Assembly: GCA_035296965.1 (NCBI GenBank) | Contig: DATGZX010000109.1 | Coordinates: 1-5,962, forward strand | Source: DATGZX01 sp035296965 | Lineage (GTDB): Bacteria; Planctomycetota; Planctomycetia; Gemmatales; Gemmataceae | DNA: 5,962 bases | Reading direction: 5' to 3' | Part shown: piece after piece, positions 1-5,861 of the stretch | Layout of the letters: each line of letters starts with the position of its first letter | Position numbering within the stretch: position 1 is the stretch's first letter | Made by a program: the position numbers and the translations under genes | The notes under the pieces: generated by a model | What the model was told of the DNA's origin: nothing | The model's database searches: none | The model's input: only the letters and a program-made list of their open reading frames with translations

Positions 1-2426
1 TTGACGATCAGGTTCCGCGTCCCTGGGACTTCCTCGATCTTGGGCACGCGAGAGCGGATATAGCGCACACCCAGATCTTGCGCTCTGCGGTAATACTGCT
101 CGAAGCCTTTGCCGAAGGCGCGCAGGTCCATGAAGAAGATGTCGCATTGCAGACCTTCGCCGAGATGCTCTTTGGCGATGATAGCTTCTTTGGTGGCATA
201 CATACAGCAAACGGACGAACAATAGTCGCGGTCGAAATCCCGCGAACCAACGCATTGCAGAAAGGCAATTCGCTTCGGCTCCTGCTGGTCGAAAGGCCGG
301 CGCACATGGCCGGAGTAAGGTCCGGAGGCGGAGAGAATCCGCTCGAACTCCAGAGCCGTGAGCACATTGGGGAAGCGGCCATAACCCAGGTCCTTCTTCA
401 ACCGTGCGTCGAAGATCTCGAATCCGGGGGCGAGGACGACTGCTCCTACCTTCAATTCGTGAGTCTCCGCTTTCTGTGCATAGTCGATGGCATTGGCCTG
501 GCAGGCGGTTGCGCAGACATGACAATCGCAGCAGATGCCGCAGGCGAGGCAGCGCTTAGCCTCGGCAATTGCTTCTTCCCGCGTGTAGCCTACGTGGACC
601 TCGGCAAACGTTCTTCCACGAGTCTTGGGGTCGAGGGCTTGTACGGGTATTTGGCGTTGCATCAGCACGCCGGCCGTGTCCACGGTGTACGCGGTATGGT
701 ACGGCCCTTCCAATTCGCGCTCTGCGCGGAGGTCCTGGTGATTCAGCCAGCGATCGATAGAGTTGGCGGCCTTCTTGCCCGCGAGCATCGCCGTCACGAC
801 CACGTCAGGACCGGTCACGCAATCCCCGCCCGCGAACACACCGGGCAGCTCGGTCTCGAGCGTCAGCGGATCGGCACGGAGCGTGCCCGATTTTGTGGTC
901 GCCAGACCCAGCCGTTCACCGAGGCCATTTATATCGGGGATTTGGCCAATCGTGGCCACGACAGCGTCGCAGGGAATGGCGAACTCGGAGCCTGGAATCG
1001 GTTCCGGAGTTGGCCGGCCGCTGGCGTCGGGCCGGCCGAGTTTCATCTTCAGACACTCCAGGCCAGCTACGCGCCCGCTGGGGCCCGACTGGAATGACTT
1101 GGGTGCGGCGAGGAACATCAACTTGATGCCTTCGCGTTCCGCGTCCTCGATCTCACGATGGTCAGCGGGCATTTCTGCTCGGGTTCGCCGGTAGACGATC
1201 GTCACTTCGGCAGCCCCGCAACGAAGGGCAGCGCGCGCCGCGTCCAGCGCGGAATTGCCTCCTCCCACCACCAGCACACGATGCCCCGGCGCTATCGGAG
1301 TTTCGAGATTCACTCGCCGTAGGAACTCCACGCCACCCGTAACGCCGGCGAGATTTTCTCCTGGAATTCCGAGTCTACGTTCCACGTGGGCGCCGATGGC
1401 GACGAAGACCGCGGCGTAACTCTTGCGCAGTTCTTCGAACGTGATGCTGCGACCCACCGGCGTGTCCACCAGGATCTCGATCCCTATGGCGCGCAGCCTG
1501 GCCAGCTCAGCATTCAACAAAGGCCGAGGCAAACGAAAGGAAGGAATGCCGACGGCCAGCATTCCGCCCGCCACCGGGAGTGCCTCGAAGATGGTCGTGC
1601 TGTAACCTTTTTGCCGCAGCTGATAGGCACAAAGCAGCCCGGACGGGCCCGACCCCACGATAGCAATCTTCTCCGGACGTTCGGGCACGGTTGGTTGCGG
1701 CAACTTGTAGTCCGAAAAATGGTCGGTAATAAAGCGCTTCAGCGCTGGCAAATTCACCGCGTCGTCCACGTTGGTGCGGGTGCAGGCGGCGGTGCAGGGA
1801 TGGGTGCAGATGCGACCGCAGATCGACGGAATCGGGTTGTCTCGCAGAATGACCTGGAGTGCTTCCTCGAAGCGCCCTTGCGCAATCAGAGTCACATACC
1901 CCTGTGCGCTTTGGTGGATGGGGCATCCGGCCTCGCAGGGAGAATTCCCGCGGCGCGAAATGGCGAAGATATTGGGAACGGCCTGCGGGAACGGCCGGTA
2001 GATCGCCTTGCGTTGTCCCAGCCCTTGGTCGAACTCGGACGGCAGCGTTACTGGACATTCGGTTGTGCAGGCGCCGCAACCGGTGCACTTTGCCGCATCG
2101 ATAAAACGCGGCTGCTGCTTGATACTAATCGTGAAATTTCCGGGTCGGCCCTCGATGCGTTCCACCTCACTCAAGGTGAGAATATCGATGTCCTTGTGCC
2201 GGCCAATCTCGACCAGGCGCGGCGCCATAGTGCACATCGCGCAATCGTTGGTGGGAAAAGTTTTGTCGAGCTGCGCCATGACCCCGCCAATGGCAGGGCC
2301 GCGTTCAGCCAAATAAACTTTGATGCCGCCGTTGGCGAGATCGAGGGCTGCCTGCATGCCGCCGATACCGCCGCCCACGACCAGGGCAGCGCCCACCGGT
2401 GCGCTTTGAGATTTGTCAGAGGGCAT
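1..2426 (-). CDS. hdrA: HdrA-type flavoprotein with an inserted GltD/NfnB-like FAD/NAD(P)H oxidoreductase (3' end missing)
   Basis: An uninterrupted frame runs from the ATG at 2426 off the window edge, giving 808 visible residues and no stop. Domains in order: HdrA FAD Rossmann fold (ALVVGGGIGG, 14-23) with MAQLDKTFPTNDCAMC (50-65); a [4Fe-4S] motif (C114, C117, C120, C124-Pro); then PFPQAVPN, where ordinary HdrA goes straight to a second ferredoxin motif. Here a GltD-like unit is inserted at about 161-625. It has an N-terminal cysteine domain (C164, C168, C203, C207, C211, C215), an FAD site (GSGPSG, 258-263), an NAD(P)H site (VVGGGNSALDAA, 386-397) and GVFAGGDC (529-536). HdrA resumes with a cysteine cluster at 626-642 and QCVGSRD (724-730), YCSSVCCMYA and MDLRAFGKGFEQYY. 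The likely role is a two-flavin electron hub joining hydrogenase, NAD(P)(H) and the membrane subunit. The start has GGAGG 9 bases upstream and overlaps the previous gene by 11 bases. Confidence 0.93.
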   Translation of the reverse strand, partial: MPSDKSQSAPVGAALVVGGGIGGMQAALDLANGGIKVYLAERGPAIGGVMAQLDKTFPTNDCAMCTMAPRLVEIGRHKDIDILTLSEVERIEGRPGNFTISIKQQPRFIDAAKCTGCGACTTECPVTLPSEFDQGLGQRKAIYRPFPQAVPNIFAISRRGNSPCEAGCPIHQSAQGYVTLIAQGRFEEALQVILRDNPIPSICGRICTHPCTAACTRTNVDDAVNLPALKRFITDHFSDYKLPQPTVPERPEKIAIVGSGPSGLLCAYQLRQKGYSTTIFEALPVAGGMLAVGIPSFRLPRPLLNAELARLRAIGIEILVDTPVGRSITFEELRKSYAAVFVAIGAHVERRLGIPGENLAGVTGGVEFLRRVNLETPIAPGHRVLVVGGGNSALDAARAALRCGAAEVTIVYRRTRAEMPADHREIEDAEREGIKLMFLAAPKSFQSGPSGRVAGLECLKMKLGRPDASGRPTPEPIPGSEFAIPCDAVVATIGQIPDINGLGERLGLATTKSGTLRADPLTLETELPGVFAGGDCVTGPDVVVTAMLAGKKAANSIDRWLNHQDLRAERELEGPYHTAYTVDTAGVLMQRQIPVQALDPKTRGRTFAEVHVGYTREEAIAEAKRCLACGICCDCHVCATACQANAIDYAQKAETHELKVGAVVLAPGFEIFDARLKKDLGYGRFPNVLTALEFERILSASGPYSGHVRRPFDQQEPKRIAFLQCVGSRDFDRDYCSSVCCMYATKEAIIAKEHLGEGLQCDIFFMDLRAFGKGFEQYYRRAQDLGVRYIRSRVPKIEEVPGTRNLIV

Positions 2427-3585
2427 GGGGAACAACCTCCGCCGCGGGCGCCTGCCGCGCGGCTCTCTCCCTGACCGCCAGGAAATACAGCGCTAGCGGC
2501 CGATACACCATGTGCGACCACTTTCCAAATGACATTTCTACGAGCAGCATCGGGGTCGCGATCATGATGTGCAGGGCGTATAGGTAATGACAGGTAAGTG
2601 CAAAGCCGGCGTAGCGGGCCGTGTGCGCCGCCAGACCGCTGAGCACGGTCGAGACCAACAAGACGGGAAATACGAGATCCTGAAAGGACGACTCTTTATA
2701 AATCTCCTTCTGTGCCCGCAGTCGCCCGACGAAGATTTCTCTGAGGCCATAGAGGATGAGCCCGGTCGCGAGGTATCCGAGCCAGCGCTGGGGATGGTAC
2801 AAGGGGTAGATGTTGTCAGTTTGAAACCACCGCAGAGCGAAGACCTTGATGGTCAGCATCATTACCACGCCCAGAGCGAGCATCCAGTGCCCCAGCCACC
2901 GGCCTTTTTCTGGACACTTCCTCATTAACGAATGGGTTACTGACTGGTAGACGTAGATCCAGGCCTCGTGTGCGTAGAGAAAAAGCGGTGCGCGCGCCGG
3001 CCTTTCGCCAGCCATGGTGAGCCGCCAGATGCGGAAGACACGCGAGAACAACAGCAACAGCGGAAGCAGCATCACCGTCAATGTGTAGTAGGTGATGATC
3101 GGGAACATGTGATCCAATCCAAACGGCGTGGTGGCGAAGTCCTTAGCGGCCATCCCCAGGTGCCACAAGTGGTAAGCCACGATCAGGAACAGGACGATAA
3201 CAGCCACAGAGAATAAAGAACCGAGGTACCACGCCTTGGACTGGAGCAGCTTGGAGGCCATGCCCGTCCAGTCGTACTGCACGCTGAGGAAGCGTCGCAA
3301 CGTAAGCATGGAGATCCTGGGCTCCGACTGCCGCGGACAGGCCAGAGAACAGTCGCCGCAATCGTGGCAGACCCACGGGTCCAAGTTTTCGATCAGCGGT
3401 TGCCGCAGTCCCAGCAGGGCGTAGCGAATGCTCCTGCGGGGGAAGGTCACAGAATTCCCGACCAGATCACACGAGATGGTGCAGCTTCCGCACTGATAGC
3501 AGCCTGTGGGGTCGAACTTCCCATACCGCCGAATGTCGGCCAGCAGGGTCGGATCGCTTGGAACCGGCAATATGTCTACAGCCAT
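2416..3585 (-). CDS. QmoC-like membrane subunit: HdrC dicluster ferredoxin fused to a cytochrome b-like (HdrE/NarI-type) domain
   Basis: This 389-residue protein is likely the membrane anchor that exchanges electrons with quinones. Residues 1-100 form an HdrC-like ferredoxin with two complete CxxCxxCxxxC motifs (C29, C32, C35, C39 and C73, C76, C79, C83, the latter followed by Pro), enough for two [4Fe-4S] clusters. Hydrophobic helices follow at about 118-145, 161-184, 230-254, 266-286, 301-320 and 328-351. Histidines in or near them (H139, H142, H233, H333, H339, H358) are heme b candidates, and the FGKWSHMVYR stretch (353-362) resembles NarI/QmoC ends. Length and domain order match QmoC of the Qmo complex of sulfate reducers. 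No apr or sat gene is visible, so a hydrogenase-linked role is favoured over APS reduction. The ATG at 3585 has GAGGTGG upstream. The 3' end overlaps the next gene by 11 bases. It could equally be annotated as a heterodisulfide reductase-related iron-sulfur protein. Confidence 0.9.
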   Translation of the reverse strand: MAVDILPVPSDPTLLADIRRYGKFDPTGCYQCGSCTISCDLVGNSVTFPRRSIRYALLGLRQPLIENLDPWVCHDCGDCSLACPRQSEPRISMLTLRRFLSVQYDWTGMASKLLQSKAWYLGSLFSVAVIVLFLIVAYHLWHLGMAAKDFATTPFGLDHMFPIITYYTLTVMLLPLLLLFSRVFRIWRLTMAGERPARAPLFLYAHEAWIYVYQSVTHSLMRKCPEKGRWLGHWMLALGVVMMLTIKVFALRWFQTDNIYPLYHPQRWLGYLATGLILYGLREIFVGRLRAQKEIYKESSFQDLVFPVLLVSTVLSGLAAHTARYAGFALTCHYLYALHIMIATPMLLVEMSFGKWSHMVYRPLALYFLAVRERAARQAPAAEVVPHAL

Positions 3586-3595
3586 TTGCCACCTC

Positions 3596-3613
3596 TAGCG
3601 AGAGTGCTCGCTA
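3596..3613 (-). promoter_or_regulatory. Perfect 7-bp RNA hairpin between the small gene and the membrane-subunit gene
   Basis: The plus strand reads tagcgag, agtg, ctcgcta, which is a 7-bp perfect inverted repeat around a 4-base loop. In the transcript the first arm begins with the UAG stop codon of the 66-residue gene. The second arm ends one base before the GAGGTGG ribosome binding site of the next gene. No run of U follows, so it is not a typical intrinsic terminator. It may affect coupling, ribosome access or mRNA processing at this junction. An 18-base hairpin can occur by chance. Confidence 0.45.
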
Positions 3614-3811
3614 CTGTGCGGCGACGACGACTTCGTTGGCGGATCTTCTGGTGTACACCAGAAACTTCCCGCCTTCGTCCACTATCTGAATCTGAAAGGC
3701 TTCGTCCTGATATGCCTTCGCTATGCGTGATGCTTCTTCTTTGCTGTCGTATCGCTGCCCATCCCACATAAACTTCTTTCCATCGCTGATCATTGCGAGA
3801 TTCGGGCTCAT
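3611..3811 (-). CDS. Small hypothetical protein of 66 residues in the hydrogenase operon
   Basis: I do not recognise a named family. The start ATG (3811-3809) shares four bases with the protease TGA (3810-3808), and GGAGG at 3822-3818 lies 6 bases upstream, so translation looks real and coupled. The protein has no cysteine, no signal peptide and no membrane helix, so it is probably soluble and binds no iron-sulfur cluster. Its pattern suggests a beta hairpin (GKKFMWDGQRY, 11-21), a charged helix (SKEEASRIAKAYQDEA, 23-38) and a second hairpin (FQIQIVDEGGKFLVYTRR, 39-56), then a short tail ending in VVVAAQ. This could be a compact beta-beta-alpha-beta-beta domain. From its position between the protease and the membrane subunit it might be an assembly factor or a small accessory subunit, which is only inference. 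A longer overlapping minus frame (3576-3833) lacks these start signals. Confidence 0.75.
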   Translation of the reverse strand: MSPNLAMISDGKKFMWDGQRYDSKEEASRIAKAYQDEAFQIQIVDEGGKFLVYTRRSANEVVVAAQ

Positions 3812-4380
3812 ACCATGCCTCCAGCCTGTTCACACGATGCTGCGAAAATGTTGTTCACTCGCGACGCCGTGGCGCGGGAGAAATATTCGCGGACCAGCCA
3901 CTGCGCCGCTTGCGGCACGGCGCCGTTGACTGCTTTCGACAAACCCTGGCAGATCTCTTCCGGCAGAGGCCCGGTTTGGCAAGCCAGCACCCGCACCTCG
4001 ACCCCACAGGTTTCTTGCAACTCGCGCAGCAGGTTGGACGTGGGCAACTGGTGCAGCGAGAAGTCGTCAAGCTTGACCGGGGGAATCTCGGCGGGATCGA
4101 TCTCGAAAATCTCGCCGGGACAGCGTCCGGCATCAATTGCGTCCAAAATGAGCAAGCGCTGCGGACGCGCCGGACTCAGGCAGAGAGTGAATAACAGCTT
4201 GCGCACGCCGGTGCCGACGTCCAGCAAGCAAACGGCTTCGGGCACGGGGTAGTGAGCCTCGACGTAGTCAACTACCGCGCACCCGAAGCCGTCATCTCCA
4301 AACAGGATATTCCCAACGCCTAGCACTACGGTCGGCTTCCGACAGAAGTCGGGGAGATCGGATTGAAGGATATCCTGCAT
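3808..4380 (-). CDS. [NiFe] hydrogenase maturation endopeptidase (HyaD/HybD/HycI family)
   Basis: This protease removes the C-terminal tail of the hydrogenase large subunit after nickel is loaded. From the ATG at 4380 the product is 190 residues; from the ATG at 4395 it would be 195. Numbered from the longer start, GVGNILFGDDGFG occupies 26-38, matching the family GxGNxLxxDxGxG signature. D35 should match the nickel-sensing glutamate of HybD as an Asp variant. An ILDAIDAG strand (83-90) supplies the second conserved acid, D85 or D88, and H115 in SLHQLPTSN is the likely third metal ligand. These three ligands are known for HybD; their mapping here is by eye. The gene starts 24 bases after the large-subunit stop. 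It ends in a 4-base ATGA overlap with the following small gene. The position right behind a precursor that still has its tail makes that subunit the obvious substrate. Confidence 0.93.
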   Translation of the reverse strand: MQDILQSDLPDFCRKPTVVLGVGNILFGDDGFGCAVVDYVEAHYPVPEAVCLLDVGTGVRKLLFTLCLSPARPQRLLILDAIDAGRCPGEIFEIDPAEIPPVKLDDFSLHQLPTSNLLRELQETCGVEVRVLACQTGPLPEEICQGLSKAVNGAVPQAAQWLVREYFSRATASRVNNIFAASCEQAGGMV

Positions 4381-4386
4381 GCATCT

Positions 4387-4393
4387 TCCTCCC
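4387..4393 (-). promoter_or_regulatory. Ribosome binding site that decides the protease start
   Basis: The minus strand reads GGGAGGA here, 6 bases before the ATG at 4380-4378 (7 bases from the GGAGG core). An in-frame ATG at 4395 touches this site but has only a weak GGCAGCG sequence before it. The stronger site therefore favours the downstream start, which removes five residues (MGGRC) from the longest reading. Confidence 0.7.
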
Positions 4394-4404
4394 ATCGCTG
4401 CCGT

Positions 4405-5850
4405 TCAATTGGCCAGCGAGCCGAGCAACTTGCCCTCCGCGTCGAAAATATCCAGCTTGACCGACAGCTTCCCGTCCAGCCGGTGGGTCGCGCAGGAAAA
4501 GCATGGATCGTAGGCGCGGATTGACATTTCTACTGTGTTCAGCACTCCCTGGTCGTACTTGCCGTCATGGATCAAACTCTTGGCGGCCTGTGTGACCGAC
4601 ATATTGATGGGAGCGTTGTTGTGGGTCGTGCCGACAATCAGATTGACGTTGGTGACCAAGCCGTCGGCATCGGTGGTGTAGTCGTGGATGAGCGTGCCGC
4701 GCGGCGCTTCCGTAACGCCCACGCCTCGCGCTGCCCGCGGCGTAACCTTCACCCGGGTTTCGGTGCTGGTGATCTCGGGATCGTCCAGCAGGCGGATCGT
4801 GTTTTCGGCGTTGTAGAGCAATTCGATCAGCCGCGCCCAGTGGTAGAGCAGCGTGAGCTGTGCGGGCCGCCCGAATTTGGCGCGAAACTCTTCCAACTCG
4901 GCCTGCGCCAGCGGCGTGTCGATAAAGTCGCAGACGTTGATCCGTGCCAGCGTGTTGGCGCGATACACGCCCTTGGGATTTTCGACATCCATGGAGAAAC
5001 CTTCGCCCCACTGTTTGGCGTAGGGGAACTTCAAGTAGCTCCACGATTCAATGTGCTCGGAGATGAACTCCGTATAGCGGTCGTACGGAAAGTCTTGATA
5101 AGAGCCATTGGGCGCCATCAGCCGAAGCTTTCCGTCATAGAGGTTGAGCGCGCCGTTTTCCTTGACGGTGCCGATGAAGCCGGTAGTGATCACTCCCAGC
5201 GACTTCACCACGTCGAGGTACTTGGGGAAGACATTCTCCTTCGCAAAAGCAATGGAGAACTTGGCGAGATCCAGCGTGTCATCGGCCTGCTTGCGCAACT
5301 GGTCGCGCTCGGCAGGAGCCAGGGGCTTGCTGAATCCGCCAGGAACGGCGGCCTGGGGATGGATCGCCTTGCCCGCCAGGACTTCCAGCATCTTGGCGCA
5401 GAGGTGGCGCACCCTCACCACTTTTCTGGCAATGTCCGGCGCCGCCTGCAGCACGCCGATGACATTGCGGATGGAATAGTCAGCATCCGGCCCAAGCAGA
5501 AAATCCGCTCCCGCCAGGAAGTAGAAGTGCAGAATGTGCTCTTCCATATACGCGATGCTGTTGCACAGCTCGCGCAGCTTCTTTCCCGCCGGGGGCGGCT
5601 CGACTCCAAAGACCGCGTCGCAAGCCTTGGCCGAGGCCAGGTGATGCGACCACGGACACACTCCGCAAATGCGCGGCGTGATGCGAGGAAGGTCTTCGAC
5701 TGGGCGGCCAATGCAGAAGCGTTCAAAGCCGCGCAGTTCAATGACGTTCACCCGGGCGGAGTCCACGTTGCCGGCATCGTTGAGTTGAATGGTCACCTTG
5801 GCGTGGCCCTCGATGCGGGTAACAGGTTGAATGACGAGTGTCTTTGCCAT
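4405..5850 (-). CDS. mvhA: Group 3 (MvhA/FrhA-like) [NiFe] hydrogenase large subunit, unprocessed precursor
   Basis: This is the catalytic subunit that cleaves or forms H2 at a NiFe(CN)2CO centre. The 481-residue product is full length for the family. The N-terminal TRIEGH (11-16) supplies the conserved glutamate, E14. The first nickel motif RICGVCPWSHH (60-70) carries C62 and C65, and the second, DPCFSCATH (448-456), carries C450 and C453. The EDLPRITPRICGVC context, and the ELRGFERF run before it, resemble cytoplasmic group 3 enzymes (Mvh, Frh, Hox, sulfhydrogenase) more than membrane group 1 enzymes. The Hdr genes downstream point to subgroup 3c, but that is inference. After H456 there are 25 residues, the tail normally cut off once nickel is inserted; the next gene encodes a suitable protease. 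The ATG at 5850 is set by a near-perfect ribosome binding site. The product has no signal peptide, so it should act in the cytoplasm or on the inner membrane face. Confidence 0.96.
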   Translation of the reverse strand: MAKTLVIQPVTRIEGHAKVTIQLNDAGNVDSARVNVIELRGFERFCIGRPVEDLPRITPRICGVCPWSHHLASAKACDAVFGVEPPPAGKKLRELCNSIAYMEEHILHFYFLAGADFLLGPDADYSIRNVIGVLQAAPDIARKVVRVRHLCAKMLEVLAGKAIHPQAAVPGGFSKPLAPAERDQLRKQADDTLDLAKFSIAFAKENVFPKYLDVVKSLGVITTGFIGTVKENGALNLYDGKLRLMAPNGSYQDFPYDRYTEFISEHIESWSYLKFPYAKQWGEGFSMDVENPKGVYRANTLARINVCDFIDTPLAQAELEEFRAKFGRPAQLTLLYHWARLIELLYNAENTIRLLDDPEITSTETRVKVTPRAARGVGVTEAPRGTLIHDYTTDADGLVTNVNLIVGTTHNNAPINMSVTQAAKSLIHDGKYDQGVLNTVEMSIRAYDPCFSCATHRLDGKLSVKLDIFDAEGKLLGSLAN

Positions 5851-5851
5851 G

Positions 5852-5861
5852 GATCACCTCC
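5852..5861 (-). promoter_or_regulatory. Ribosome binding site of the hydrogenase large-subunit gene
   Basis: On the minus strand the bases read GGAGGTGATC just before the ATG at 5850-5848. The match to the 3' end of 16S rRNA is nearly maximal, with 6 bases between GGAGG and the start codon. The site contains the stop codon of the upstream small-subunit gene, so a ribosome finishing that gene ends on the site where the next begins. This fixes the large-subunit start and suggests balanced production of both subunits. Confidence 0.85.

Noticed and set aside
78..1097. Long open plus-strand frame of 339 codons opposite the HdrA gene
   Set aside because: It lies antisense to conserved HdrA/GltD sequence with intact cofactor motifs. 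Its own translation shows no recognisable domain, and such frames are common opposite GC-rich genes.
1507..2088. Separate minus-strand gene of 193 codons, or a broken HdrA gene
   Set aside because: It is an out-of-frame reading. The true HdrA frame is continuous across this stretch from 2426 to position 1 with conserved residues throughout, so neither an extra gene nor a pseudogene is needed.
1386..2474. Long open plus-strand frame of 362 codons opposite the 5' part of the HdrA gene
   Set aside because: The translation has no recognisable motif and is explained by codon bias of the minus-strand gene, which carries clear FAD and cluster motifs over the same bases.
2416..3585. True QmoC of a sulfate-reduction locus
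   Set aside because: Length and domain order match QmoC, but no aprAB, sat, qmoA or qmoB gene is visible and the neighbours are hydrogenase genes. I call it only QmoC-like.
3596..3613. Intrinsic transcription terminator
   Set aside because: The stem is short and is followed by GAGGTGGCAAATG, a ribosome binding site and start codon, not by a U tract. The operon clearly continues.
3576..3833. Alternative 85-residue minus-strand frame overlapping the 66-residue gene
   Set aside because: It would overlap both neighbours, including the start of the membrane-subunit gene, and lacks the GGAGG site and ATGA coupling that the 66-residue frame has.
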